Below, piece after piece: positions 1-11,305 of a stretch of 64,000 bases of DNA. Location: contig JAVGWX010000005.1 in the NCBI GenBank assembly GCA_036924085.1, forward strand, positions 36,487,983 to 36,551,982, given 5' to 3'. The number at the start of each line of letters is the position of its first letter. Position 1 is the first letter of the stretch. Source of the stretch: Ariolimax columbianus (lineage: Eukaryota > Mollusca > Gastropoda > Stylommatophora > Arionidae). Under the pieces are notes generated by a model. It had not been told where the DNA came from. It saw only the letters and a program-made list of their open reading frames with translations, and made no database searches. Both the position numbers and the translations under genes were made by a program.

Positions 1-1015
1 GTGTGAAAATCAACATAGAGAGAACCGAAGTTATGACAACTGTTAGAAAATAAATAGAAACACCAATATTCATACAAATTTAACAACTACACAGGGTATA
101 CATTTCACGTGCATCGGTAACATTATATAGCAGATGGCAAAGGTGACACCCAAATACAAAATATATGTAATAAAGAAAGTCTGATCATAGGGCGAACGTT
201 CCCGATATCACTATGTAAACACGCGACAAAGGATTCTTCTTCTTCTTCGTTCGTTCTCAATCTGCCACTACCAAACCCTGAAAGGGTAAGTAGCAGAATG
301 TAGTCCTGAGAACGGAATGCGTTGTGTCGTAGTTTACAGCTTGGCTGCGATATTTGCACCTTTCGGTCCAACACATCCGACTTCAGCAAGCATTTTTTGA
401 GTACTGGGTTAGCATTCCCTCTTCGATCCTTCTCCAAAGCCAGTCTGCCCTGCTGCAGCCTGTTATCCAGGATCACCGCATGGAGGTGTAGAAGGGTCTT
501 GGCAGCTATGGTTCGCTGGCCCTGACGCTAGAAGTCAGCTATGGGTCGCTGACCACTGCAGCTCATGCGCTGCTCAGCATCTTGATCCCGACAAAGGATT
601 CAAAAAGAACGCAATACAACACGATATTCCTACCCACATTGTGCTACCAGTGTCAGAATTCGACATTAACAAACAACGATAAAAATACATCCAAGCAACA
701 GAGATGAAATTCCTACGTAGAATCCTGTAACTAGAATGGATATAATCAGAAACGAAGATATTATGAAACAAGTAGGTACAGCGCCAGTGCTAGATCACAT
801 CTAGAGGCAGCAAACCAAGTGACAAGCCAAATACCAGATAGTATCCCTCATAAAGCAATGCAATACAGGTCCAATGGATACACAGCCACGGGCCCTCCAC
901 GCATCAGATGTATAGCAAATATAACAGAAGTAGTAACGCTCCCTATGTACGAGGCACACACTAGGATCCCGTCAAGATTCCTCTTCATAATCTGGTGCTG
1001 AAAGGTACAAGCAGG
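1..1015 (+). mobile_element. LINE-a 3' end, copy 1 (split by a SINE)
   Basis: This is a degenerate 3' part of a non-LTR retrotransposon. Two blocks, upstream and downstream of an inserted SINE, align in order with a second copy at 47985-48790, and the downstream block also matches 39770-40085. Conceptual reading of the downstream block gives the end of a reverse-transcriptase polyprotein, with the recognisable string PDSIPHKAM followed by a basic stretch and the words EAHTRI. Stops and frameshifts interrupt every frame, so no protein is made. The LINE assignment rests on the RT-tail pattern and on the three dispersed copies. The exact clade cannot be told. Confidence 0.7.
237..601 (-). mobile_element. 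SINE-B insertion with 13-bp target duplication
   Basis: The duplicated target cgacaaaggattc is present at 224-236 and again at 589-601, flanking 352 bp that are absent from the related LINE-a copy at 48 kb. Read on the minus strand the element ends in (GAA)n after the motif gagaacgaacgaag. It carries the segment ctgaagtcggatgtgttgg, shared with other copies in this window. This is the most complete SINE-B copy here. The tail and target duplication show LINE-type retrotransposition. I did not recognise a clear tRNA-like head. Confidence 0.8.
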
Positions 1016-2744
1016 ACAACAAGCGAAAGAGAAAGAGAAAATATGTATACAAATACATACATGCATACACACATACATACATGCATACGCACGCACGCAT
1101 ACATGCATACATACGTACATAAATGCACATACAGATTGCAATGAGCATTTACTGGTTCAGATGTCAAACGGCAACTGACATACACTTAGAAAATGTGAGA
1201 AATCCGGAACGCTATACCACAACGTTTCTAAAAACCTCATCCCTGAAGGCATTGTCTGAAACAGAACTATATATGTATACGCAATGCATGCCTGATTGTG
1301 TTTACGTGCGTGAGGACAAATCTCCTGGCGCGCCTTTCTTCCTCTAAGGTCATTATTCGATGGCTATCATATGTGACGTTGCACTTGCACACAATATTTG
1401 CATATCCATCTGAACCAAAGGGAAGTTTGTTTAACAGCACGTTCAGCTGAATGGATTTGAAGGGTTAATACGTGCTGGCGCATTGGAAGCCGACAGTTAA
1501 CACAAATTTAGGCCTGGTCCGGACTGTGCGAAGGCACACGTGATGATAAAAGCCCCCGACGGCGGCTGGGGTGAAGAGGATTACATGCACGAATCTTTCA
1601 AGGAGAAACTGTGATGTTCGTCCATCACGCGTGATGAAGACCACTCTCTCTGCTCAACCGTTTGGAAATCTTTTCCTTTTGTTCTGTCTGCTGAAATGGG
1701 CGGAAGAGTGACGCGCGGTGATTTGAATAAACTGAGTAAGTTTTGCTCAATTTGTTAACCTCATTCTCTCGTCCTGAGCTACCTTTGTCCAGTGGCATGA
1801 CATCAACAAGACGACTGGAGATATCACATGATATAGGTTTTTCCTTAAGGTTCATTCCCGAAGCCTTTCCCGTGAACAGGTATCTCACAAGGCAGCGGCG
1901 ATGTGACCTTCAACAGTTTTAAGTGCAAGATGATCATGACTAAATTCATATGCTTATTCAAGTGGCCCAGTGAATTGTAAGTACAAAATCGTTGCTTGTA
2001 ATCCACTTGCGCCACCTTGACTTTGAAATGTCACACGATACACGAATGACAAGTATCACAAACAAGGTAAACAGCGTTATAGTAGACAGCCGTCAAATAA
2101 AAACATGAATCCGGCTTGCTTATTGATAACGAAATACACGTCAACTGGTAATAACACGCTTCCAGCCATCCTACAAACAAGTAGACCGTGTTCATAGCTT
2201 ATATTTAAAGGTTGAATCATATCCAGTATATTACTCAAAACAAACCACGCAAAAAAATGACTTTCAACCGTCGTTTGCGGAGTACATAAAATAACCACAA
2301 TCTTGGTCGTTATGTGACGTCACAGACATGGGCGAAATTGTACAGTGGTATTGAGTTCCTGAACAGGACACCAGACTGTCATGCAGAATTCAAAGTCGCA
2401 GTACTGATCCAAGATTAAAAGCATATATGCTCTATTGCGTTTCGACAGTCTATCTGATCTAACCTCTTCTTGGAAATGGAAAATGGTTCATAGAACTGAC
2501 GTCATTACACTTGGACACCCACACATGTGCTCAGCTCGTTTCATTGCTGAAAGTACCGACGAGAGAGCATTAACTCTGTAGGTACCGCGGCTGGACAGAA
2601 ATGTCCACCTGACCTTCGCACATAGTCCATTTTGTCTTATCTAATCAGTTGTGAATCTTGAGTGGTTTACCGAGGTCTATGTGTATAACAAGGACAATAA
2701 TAGCACCATTGCCTCAAAGAGAGCATGTCGTAGGAGCGACTAAC
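1016..2744. other. No gene recognised
   Basis: A short CATA-type microsatellite (about 1040-1110) follows the LINE tail. The rest is unique-looking sequence with only short random ORFs on both strands. No domain, splice-bounded exon or RNA gene was recognised. Confidence 0.5.
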
Positions 2745-2990
2745 TGTGTGACATGGCATAACACCTGCCATGGTTAGGTGGTTTGTTAAGAGGAACATAG
2801 ATGGCGTCTATTAAGATGGACTCGCACATCAGTTAACCATTCTCCGCAGTGCAGTAATAAGCTGCTCAAGCCTAACTCGCTAAGCAGGAAATCCTCCTCC
2901 TGGCTGCATCCAGCCCACACCAGAGATGAGACCTGCACATGGGCGTATGCCCCTGTAGAAGTACAGGTCAACTACTACTACTACTACTAA
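2745..2990 (+). repeat. Dispersed repeat R2, copy 1
   Basis: This stretch matches the reverse complement of 55640-55850. Shared landmarks include gtgtgacatggcataa, a ggttaaccaccctccg-like block and a gctaagcaggaaat block. It ends in a (CTA)n run, which suggests a SINE-like retroelement tail. The family was not recognised. Confidence 0.6.
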
Positions 2991-3266
2991 TCAGATCTAA
3001 TAACTAACGCTAAATTGATCAATTTATGTGTTGCTATTCGAGACTATTCGTGCTGAGTCCATATAACTCTTGGAGATGTTTATTTTATAACGATCTCTAT
3101 TTATTCGTCTTGCGACCCGAGGCATACAAAAGAAGGTGAATGTGGTCTTTCTGGCTGAAGTGCAGTGTGAGATTACCCAAGAAGCTCACCAGTATTGGAT
3201 GTTGCAGTGCTGATCCCCAGTTCGATGGTCAGGATGAAGTGAGATAGAATGTTTACATGAGCACGA

Positions 3267-4072
3267 AGAGGAGAAGGCATAACATACGGGTCAGACGGTG
3301 TTAGTCAGGGTCAGGGGAAGCATACGAGTCAGACGGTGTTAGTCAGGGTCAGGTGAAGCATACGGATCAGACTGTTAGTCAGGGTCAGGTCAGATATACT
3401 GATCATATTATGTTAGTTAAGTTCAGGTAAAACATACTGATCAGAGTATGTTAGTCAGGGTCAGGGGAAACATACTAATCAGACTATGTTAGTCAGAGTC
3501 AGATTAAAATAATACTGATCAGTTTATACTTTTCAAGGTAATGTGGGACATACTGATTAGACTGTGTTAGTTAGTGTCAGATAAAACATACTGATGAGTC
3601 AGATAAAACATACTGATCACATTGTGTTAGTCAGGGTAAGATAAAACATACTGATCAGACTATGTTAGTCAGGGTAAGATAAAACATACTAATCAGACTA
3701 TGTTAGTCAGAGTCAGATTAAAATAATACTGATCAGATTATACTTTTCAAGGTAATGTGAGACATACTGATTAAACTGTGTTAGTCTGGGCCAGATGAAA
3801 CATCACTGATCAAAACACCACATGACTTCTCCCAGAAAGCAGTTTAGTTCTTACATGGCAGTCTAGCTAACACGGTGGGGATCGGCACTGTAACCGTCCT
3901 TGTGGTGAGCATATTGAGGAGCCTCACATTGCACTACAGACACCAGGACCCCGGCCAACCTTCTTAAGCGCGCCTCGGGATGTGAGAAGAGCAACTATAA
4001 CCTGCCACCAAATAAAGTCGCCAAGAGTAGCTAACTCCAGTATGAGTGGCAATTACAATAACAACAAAAAAA
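3267..4072 (+). mobile_element. Element T, copy 1, with expanded internal repeat
   Basis: This is a copy of the dispersed element T. The first half is a tandem expansion of the element's own gatcagac..gttagtcagggtcag module. The second half has the body landmarks: a cagtctagctaacacggtg block, gcctcgggatgtgag, then a weak aaagagta..ccagtatgagtgg block before an AAC-rich end. Other copies have one or two modules, so this copy has expanded strongly. It encodes nothing recognisable. Confidence 0.7.
3275..3812. repeat. Degenerate ~35-37 bp tandem array inside element T
   Basis: About fourteen modules of the type atactgatcagactatgtta followed by gtcagggtcagg repeat here with many substitutions. 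A longer segment beginning near 3475 recurs near 3690, including the rare block ttttcaaggtaatgtg. The array therefore also grew by duplicating blocks of several modules. Confidence 0.75.
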
Positions 4073-4376
4073 GAGCACGAACGAAGGACGTCACGTGGGA
4101 GCATGTATCACCTGGCCCTGATTTCTCGTCGGTAACGCTACATTACTCTAAGATGCAGGGCAATAACTCCGATGTAAGATATCCATGTAATATTGCTGTC
4201 AGAAACTGCGCAGTTATTCATTTTTTTTAGCTGTTAGCGCACTTTTCAATCAGTCCCATCTGTGATATCATGCAGCGTATTTCTACCATAACACTTATTT
4301 GATATCAACGCCCGAATGAATTGTGCAAAGTTCTGAATAGGGTTGCACTTTAACAAAATCACAGGAATTTTAGTTA

Positions 4377-4613
4377 GTGAGCTTAAGATACCATTTGTAT
4401 CATTTCCCATCGGTTAATAAACATACCCCAGGCAAGACAGAGACTATGTTGATATCACGTGAACAATTGCAGAGAAGTTTCCACATCAGTGACATTGGTA
4501 TCAAGCAAGTACGGGAGTTAAAATACCTGGGCAGTATGTTCACTGATGACGGCAGAGTGGACAGCGATATTTCACATATAACAGTGTCCACTATCAAATT
4601 GCACCGATTTTGA
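4377..4613 (+). mobile_element. LINE RT fragment (post-palm region)
   Basis: A 78-codon open stretch reads as the segment after the catalytic palm of a non-LTR reverse transcriptase. It has KTETMLISREQ, then IKQVRELKYLGSMFTDDGR. The K-T-E and KYLGS..T.DG motifs are standard in LINE RTs. Nothing upstream or downstream continues it, so it is an isolated fragment. Confidence 0.75.
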
Positions 4614-4859
4614 AATATGATAACAAAAATCTACGCATCCCACCTCTCTGTTACGCCATATGGCAAGAGCAAAAAAAAATAAGACAAAGAATAAAGATAA
4701 AAGAAGAATAAAGAAACCAGTACATATAGGTCTACATATGTTTCTTTCTGTGTTTTATTATCTAGATTTTGACATCCAATTAAAACAGTGATACATTCAA
4801 GTATTTTGTCAATAAATGTCTATAGATGATAAAAATAGTTGCCTATTGCAAGCAAAGAT

Positions 4860-5330
4860 GGGGACTTTGTCAGACGTGCTGCGAGATATCTTCTCAAATT
4901 ACCATAGAGACCAATCCTAGCGAGGCATACTTTGCCACCGGGCACTCATCTGAGGAGTTGGCTGTGGAGTTGGGGTACATTCTGCTCTTTTGGGTGGCAC
5001 GCTTTAATCTGAGCCTCGGCGATGAAATTTCGCCGTGAGATTTGGGCACCTTTGTTGATGCTAACGCGCCAGGTGGAAGGGCTCTGTGCAAACAACTTCC
5101 TGAAGGCTACCGCAATGTTAAAGCTTTTCAGATACACTTCCATGGAGTCTCTATGGCGCTTGTTTATATCTCCTAATGAGCACCTGCCTGTTCCGAGCAC
5201 ACAGTGAAATAGCGTCTTGGGGATGCGCTCATTTGCCGTGCGAACAAGTAGTCCCGTCCATCGTATCTGCTTTTTTTTGTTTTTTTTTGCAGAAGTGTAT
5301 GAATGCTCAAAATGTTAGTCTTACAACGAA
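4860..5330 (-). mobile_element. LINE-c type C-terminal fragment
   Basis: On the minus strand, conceptual frames give VRTANERIPKTLFH, then RHRDSMEVYLKSFNI, then STWRVSINKGA and a damaged zinc-finger-like end near LARIGLYGNLR. This order (short basic linker, KD.LK..NI, W...V.KGA, C-terminal finger) is known from the ends of several animal LINE polyproteins. Frames shift repeatedly, so it is dead. Confidence 0.65.
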
Positions 5331-5722
5331 TTTCATTTTGGCACTTTGTCCTGCCATTTGATCCCGGGCAGTCTGCGTAGACATCTCAAGTGAAAACGAC
5401 TTTGCTTTCTGGCGTGTCTGCTATGCGCTGTCCTTAACTCGCAAAGTCAATATTCACCATTCTGATACTCGCTCTTAAAAATAAGGGATACATACCAGAA
5501 CTGCACCTATTGTGGGTGCTGGACAAGATAGGAGACGCCACTATTTAGGGTTGACGTGCTAAATACTAATGTACTAATAAGTCTCTACTTTTTATGAAGC
5601 TGCGTGAATAGTCCTTTCCTCACATTCTAACCTCCCCTAAGTAAGTAGATTGCTGGGTAGATATCAAGCAATTAAAACTACCACCAAATTAGAAATTGTC
5701 AACTTCAACGTAAAGTCCGTTC
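5331..5722. other. No gene recognised
   Basis: This is plain AT-rich sequence without recognisable coding or repeat content. It separates two LINE fragments. Confidence 0.4.
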
Positions 5723-6345
5723 TATTTATTATATGGCTCTGAAACATGGAGTACAACAAAGACATTTACGAAAAAGGTATAGACTTTCGTAAACGTGCAG
5801 AATACAAGTGTGAAAATCATGCGATGTTGTTGAGTAAGTTTACTATTGTGTGCGCTCTAAACAGATGACGGTTCAACTAGGTTCGCCAGGCGGTTGTGCT
5901 ATGCCTGGCTTCATCTGCGTGTCGTTCAGTACTGCGGGAATCACGTCGATCCATATCTGGTCAGCCAGACTGCCTTGAAAAGAGCCTCATTCATGGGGAC
6001 ACCACAGGGAAGAGCAATAGTGGTCTTGGTCAGTATATTGTGCCTGACCCAGGAGCGACGATACGATGTGGAATTGTTGGAAGGAACGGGACAGATCCCT
6101 GTGGAGCATGACCCACGGAGGTGGTGCTGGATAGGCCACACATTAATGAAACCAGTTCATGACATTACAAAACAGTCTGGGTTCAGGAATCAACAAATTA
6201 GAAGTAATGGCGACCGACCGAGACACTCGTATATGAGAGAACTGGGTGCTAATAACAGTGCGACAGACAAGAACTGGATAGAAATGACCTAGATGGGAAG
6301 ACTTGACCTGCATTTGTTAAAGATCTATACTCAGCAAGGAGTGGC
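5723..6345 (+). mobile_element. LINE RT C-terminal fragment interrupted by element T
   Basis: The left part reads LYGSETWSTTKTFTKKV, a very typical LINE segment following the RT domain. The right part reads PVEHDPRRWCWIGHTLMKPV and then a basic segment with GDRPRHSYMREL, the usual C-terminal linker of the same kind of element. The two parts are separated by a minus-strand piece of element T. A 132-codon ORF across the join is a chimera of T and LINE sequence and not a gene. Confidence 0.75.
5883..6052 (-). mobile_element. Element T, copy 2 (internal fragment)
   Basis: It has the minus-strand landmarks ggttgtgctatgcctggctt, tactgcgggaatcacgtcga and gccagactgccttgaaaa, ending near gtcagtatattgtgcctgac. 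Both ends of the element are missing. It lies inside a LINE fragment. Confidence 0.75.
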
Positions 6346-6516
6346 CAAGTTTTTTTTAACGAAGGGGGCTCAAATCAAACTCTGACTTTTTGTTGTAGTT
6401 ATACATGAATGGGTTATAGCGTACTGTAACTATTGTCATTAGTTAGGGGCACTTGTGTCCTATTACCGCTAGGTGACTCACTTACCATTTTAAAGTCACG
6501 TGACAGATGAATAAAA

Positions 6517-7480
6517 ATGGCGGACAACACTGTTAGTGCTAGCATGGAACAGCGTGTTGTGATGACGTTTCTTGTGATAGAAGGCGTGACACCTGCGGAA
6601 ATTTACAGAAGACTGCATTCACAATACGGTGATGCGCCACTCAGCCACAGTAAGACAACTGATTGGTGTAACCGTTTTAAAGAAGGCCGTACATTCGTGG
6701 GGGATGATACCGCCAGTGGTGGCGTTCAACCTATAAAAATGATGAAGAATGTTTTCTTGGACAAACTTGGCATCATTCATGTTGATTTTACACCCAGTGG
6801 TCAGTGAGCAGCACATACGCACTTTGAGTAATGTGTATAACCGTCTGCGGAAGAAAAAAAACGGTGGTTTGATCACAGAGGACGTCCTGCTCCTGCAAGA
6901 TTTCGCTCGACCTCATTCAGCTTACCACATTATGTGCCATCTGCAGCAATTCGACTGGGAGGTATTGCCACATCCACCTTACAGCCCAGACCTCGCTCAA
7001 TGCGATATCCTCCTGTTTAGACCCCTAAAAGAATTCCTGAGATGTCAGCATTTAAGCACTGATGACGAAGTGAAACAGACTGTCCTGGATTGGTTCAGAC
7101 ATACTGACAAATCTTTCTTCGCTTAAGCTTTTCAATTATTACTTGTGGGGACGGCGTGGGCTAGTGGTTAAGTGACACGGCTCACAATCCGAAGGTGCTG
7201 GGTTCGATCCCCATCACAGCACCGACCGTTACCCCGGGGAAGCAAACCCTTAGAAATGCAGGAGAAAGCAGACCCTTACATAAAATTCATGCTGAAGTCG
7301 GATGCACTGAGCCTACAGGCGGAAAATAGAAACCACAGTGCAACACACACCGCCTTGGGGATTAGAGAAATAAGGCGTACACAAAGACCAAAAAAAAAAC
7401 AAAAAAAACAACCGAAAAATCATTACTTAAACGCTGGGATAAGTGCATAAACGTTGCAGGAGACTATATTGAAAAATCAA
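6517..7480 (+). mobile_element. mariner transposase pseudogene with a SINE inserted
   Basis: The N-terminus (MEQRVVMTFLVIEGVTPAEI, then a YGD..LSHSKT..WCNRFKEGR helix-turn-helix block) is that of a mariner-type transposase. About 80-100 residues are then missing. The catalytic region follows in shifted frames: VFLDKLGII (first Asp codon 6760-6762), LLLQDFARPHSA (second Asp 6899-6901) and PYSPDLAQCDILLF (third Asp 7004-7006). Exactly 34 residues lie between the last two, the D34D spacing of mariner. The usual Asn after the second Asp is Phe. A stop follows SFFA. The C-terminus LLKRWDKCINVAGDYIEK continues after an inserted SINE-A. The internal deletion, frameshifts and stop make it inactive. 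I saw no convincing terminal inverted repeats. Confidence 0.9.
7147..7417 (+). mobile_element. SINE-A, copy 1 (tRNA-derived), inside mariner
   Basis: The head is tRNA-like: ggggacggcgtgggctagtg fits an A box and ggttcgatccc a B box of RNA polymerase III. A body with ctgaagtcggatgcactg follows, then an A-rich tail. The target duplication aattattactt / aatcattactt (7134-7144 and 7418-7428) has one mismatch and lies in the mariner reading frame. The SINE therefore inserted after the mariner. Confidence 0.88.
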
Positions 7481-7489
7481 TGGCATTTT

Positions 7490-7947
7490 GACTACTTCCT
7501 GGTTTGACTTCAACGCACCTCGTATTAAGACATAATCGTATCGAAACTGAGTACCGAACACATCCTACTGCCGAGAGGTTAGACTTAATAGGATGGACAG
7601 AAGATTGAAATGTACTGATTGCAGATCAGATGATCGGGAACTAATCTCATCAGACGTGCACAATCATTCTTAAAAATGTATCGTAGCAATGCTCAGTGAT
7701 CCGCATCGTTGCACCAAAATCCAGTGTATGCATGCGCTAATATCACTGAGCAAGTACGTCCATTCACGCTGTGACCTTTGTGATTCCCATGTTGTTGAGA
7801 ACCGTTAAGAAATATGCGTCATAATAACGATAGAAAGTAACCTGGAGTGTAAGTTTGGAACATACGTTTTCCGCTATTTTAACTTCATTTGTTCATTCTG
7901 CTAATTTAATTACAAATAGGTAAGTCTCAACAGTTGCATTAGGAGAA
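7490..7947. other. No gene recognised
   Basis: Beyond the mariner remnant I see no coding, RNA or repeat signal until the 35-bp array. Confidence 0.4.
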
Positions 7948-8157
7948 AGCTTTCAGTACACTATGGATCATTCTCCGTTAAGAGCTTTCAGTACACTATG
8001 GATCATTCTCCGTTAAGAGATTTCAGTACACTATAGATCATTCTTCGTTAAGAGCTTTCAGTACACTAAAGATCATTCTCAGTTAAGAGCTTTCAGTACA
8101 CTAAAGATCATTCTCCTTTAAGAGCGCTCAGTACACTATGGATCATTCTCCGTTAAG
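7948..8157. repeat. Minisatellite, 6 x 35 bp
   Basis: Six head-to-tail units of agctttcagtacactatgga followed by tcattctccgttaag fill exactly 210 bp. There are a few substitutions per unit and no length change. Confidence 0.95.
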
Positions 8158-8369
8158 CGTTTTGTTTGAGCGTTTTGTGTGTCTGTGTGTTCTCCTTCGC
8201 TCCTTATCCACTCCTGCTTTCACTCCTCGTGCGTTTTCGTCATTCGCATCTTCGTTCGGTCTCACGTACTGACGATGCCCCCATAAAACTCGCCAATCAC
8301 ACAGCGACGTAGATGCTGCACTGGAAATGAATGCGCTGACGGCCACCAGCGACTTACATCTGTCTCTTT

Positions 8370-8600
8370 GCATTAAGGGTCAGCGAACCTATTCTGACTT
8401 CAAGCGGTGACCTTTGAAAGAGAGACCCCTAGTGTGGTAAGTCTATGAGAATATGGATCGTAGTGGGAAGGCAAACCCGGTCCCCAAAAAAGAAAGATGA
8501 AACCGGATGTGTCGAACCGTAAAGAGCACATATCGCAGTCTTGCTGATAACTACGACACGGCGTCCTTTTCAGGACGGACGCTGAAGAAGAAAATATTAA
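8370..8600 (+). mobile_element. SINE-B, diverged copy
   Basis: The plus-strand body has ccggatgtgtcgaaccgtaa, then a catatcgcagtcttgctg..aactacgacac block. It ends with gaagaagaaaa, the GAA-type tail of this family. The 5' part contains a gggtcagcgaacct block like the most complete copy. It has diverged too far for a clear target duplication. Confidence 0.65.
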
Positions 8601-8689
8601 TATGCAACATCGTTTATTTGTTGAAACAATTTGATATTCTGTTTCGTGCCTGACTTTGCGCCTATCAGTGTATTCCTCATATGTCCCTT

Positions 8690-8905
8690 ATCTGGCTCTC
8701 AAAATAGTTTGTACCTTCTAAAAATATATATTTTCCCCATAAAACTGAGGTTCGGTCTCAGACTTGTCTCATCACTATACAGTGTTTCCCTCAAAGTATA
8801 TATTTCCCTCATGATCCGACGTTCAGTTTCAGGCTTGCCTCAGTGTTTCCCTCTAAGCATATATTTCTCCCACAAAACTGACGTTCGGTCTCTGACTTCT
8901 CGTTT
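8690..8905. repeat. Degenerate ~68-bp tandem repeat, 3 copies
   Basis: Three copies share the blocks gtttccctc, tatatatttccc, actgacgttcggtctc and gacttgcctca at a spacing near 68 bp. The 107-codon ORF across it comes from the repeat and is not a gene. Confidence 0.65.
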
Positions 8906-11040
8906 ATTCTTCAAAAGCGTTGATTTTCTTTACAAAAATGTCTGCAATGCATAAAGGGAATTCCCTGATCAAATAGAGTTCAAAAGAACCTGACCGTATG
9001 TAAATGCAACATGCCTCGCCCAGAGACAGTGCAAGATTTCCAGGCATTTAGGCTACCATGCGCTTCTATCTACCAGCCACAGCCATATAGCTAGCTCTTT
9101 CTTAAACAAAGTTGCAATTATCATGTTACGTGAACTAGCTTTATGAATAAAACAATTTGTATTCCTATCCGAAACATTATCAAGTATATATTGATGTATA
9201 CATTCACACACGAGAATAACGCATTCTTATAAGACTTTATTGCTTACAAAATTGCTTACAAAATTGCTATGTTTATTTGAAAATTAAGTAAATAGATTGT
9301 CAGTTGCAGTTTACTAGAGGATAAAAAATAGAACCTGTATAAAACAGTTCCCGTCCGTACTGGTTAATATGCACTGATATCGCATAAGGACTGCGGTCCG
9401 GGTGGAAGGCTGCGTGCCTCAGCCATTAGAATACAGAGAGGCAAACCTTTTACAACAAAAATAATATTTGTCTCTTTGTGGCATGTTCCCAGTTGCAAAC
9501 ACCTGTTACAGATATCGAGGGATAAGAATGTCGGAGTTTCTCAAATTGGGTCAAGGTTGAGCAATCAGGCACCTGTTGATTTCGTTGTTAAGACAGATGG
9601 CAATTTAGTGATTTGACAACATATCGTTCTTTGTTTGTGTTTACCTGTGGTAGCAAGGCGGAAATAAAAGTGCAGTGACATGATTTATGTTGGAAGTGTT
9701 AAGGTGAGTGAAGTATAGCGATGATACTATTTAGTGCAGCATGTAAAGCATTTCATGTTTGATGGTGAAAGTACACGGAATGTAGTTGACAATTCTACCT
9801 CTTCTAACACATCTGACCTGGTAACATAACTTTGCGCGCTCACATTTATAACTCTTCATAAATGCATTGTCATTGGCTTGGAAAAAGTAAATATATTTGT
9901 TTAAACTTTGTTTGTTTTTTTTGTTTTTTTTTGTTACAAGTTTTCATTTATACTAAGATGTTTGTGAGGGGAATGAAGGAAAGTAATTCTTTATATTTGC
10001 GTCGTTTCGTAGTTAATTTTTTTGTTTCTTTGTGTTTCGTTTTTTAAATGAAAAGTTTGATGCGTCCATCTGCGTCGTTCATCACTTGATCGCTGTTATG
10101 TCCTGCAATTAAATTGAAGAGATCAAGTTGGCCAACATTCATTGATAAATAGCTTGACCTGAAATTGATCATCGGTCATGTCCCTTCTTCCCCGGAGTCA
10201 TCTTCAATGTTTACTTCCGAAGGTAGTCCAGCTAATGTGTCTGCCATCTCGCTATCGATGCAAGTAAATGTTAAAATGTTACGTTTTTCGATAAACCTTT
10301 TTAATAACCAGTGCAGGTTCAGTCAAAGTTTGAAAAAAATAAATATCTCGCCCTAGTAGAGGATGTGGATATCATTTCTGCTTCCTAGATTATGGGGAAG
10401 ATGGTTAAAATAAGGACAATTTGAGAATTTTACTATCTCGTTTAAAAAAAAAAAAATATAAAACCCCTCATGACGCATTTAAAAATAAAATGCAAATTTA
10501 AAAAAGATGGCACAGCGAAAACGAGGCGCACAATAAACATGACTAAGTAAGGCTCAGAAACTGCGCTGGTACGAGAACAAGAGAAAAACCTACGTTACCT
10601 CCAAAAGGAATTCTTCGTGGACAGCGAACAATACACAAATGAGCTAGTACAGCATACAGAAGAAAGGGAATACATGAAAAGGATATAGGAACACATAGAA
10701 GAGCATAACAAGCTACTTAGCGAATGCCACATGTGTAGACTTTGATTGTACTAATGACACCTTTCAGGGCAACAACAGACTTTCTCCACTTTATTCATTT
10801 TGCGGCATCCTGTGTGCAGTTTCCCCCAGCCTTGGTGTTCACTATTTACATTTCGGTTTAAAGGATTCCCATTAGCTTGTCTTATGTCTGCCACTCTTTC
10901 GTCTTCAGGTTGGTGGCCAGACCATGATGGTTTTCTTAATGACATTAGATTCTCTTAGGACATGGCCGGGCCAAATCCAGGATGGCCGGTTCCTGATGAT
11001 GTACACACCTTCTTCTTTGCACTGGCAAGCAGTTCTTAGT
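8906..11040. other. No gene recognised; weak LINE-like linker near 10.55 kb
   Basis: The stretch is AT-rich with T-runs near 9.9-10.05 kb and an A-run near 10.44 kb. Around 10548-10600 one frame reads AQKLRWYENKRKTYV, which faintly resembles the linker between the endonuclease and RT domains of LINEs. It could belong to LINE-d farther along, but this is too weak to call. Confidence 0.35.
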
Positions 11041-11052
11041 TAACCCTGATAT

Positions 11053-11305
11053 TTTTATTCTTTTTTTTGTGTTCACCTTATTTCCCTAATCCCCAAAGGC
11101 GATGCCCGTTGCACTGTGGTTTTTATTTTGCGCCCGTTGGTCCAGTGCATCCGACTTCAGCATGTATTTTATGTAAGGGTCTGCTTCCTCCTGCATTTTC
11201 TAAGGATTTGCTTCCCCGGGGTAACGGCCGGTTCTGTGATGGGGATCGATCCTAGAACTTTCGGGTTGTGAGCCGTGCCATTTAACCACAAGTCCACGCC
11301 GTCCC
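11053..11305 (-). mobile_element. SINE-A, copy 2, with perfect 12-bp target duplication
   Basis: The minus-strand copy of the tRNA-derived SINE runs from a T-rich tail on the left to the ggggac-type head on the right. The target duplication taaccctgatat is perfect (11041-11052 and 11306-11317), so the insertion boundaries are certain. Confidence 0.92.

Noticed and set aside
5894..6292. 132-codon ORF as a gene
   Set aside because: Its first part is an antisense piece of element T and its second part a LINE linker, so the ORF is a junction product.
7147..7225. Possible tRNA gene
   Set aside because: A- and B-box words are present but the cloverleaf is degraded. The same sequence is the head of a dispersed SINE with tail and target duplication.
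8631..8954. 107-codon Leu/Phe/Ser-rich ORF resembling a membrane protein
   Set aside because: It crosses a ~68-bp degenerate tandem repeat of pyrimidine-rich DNA, so the hydrophobicity is compositional.
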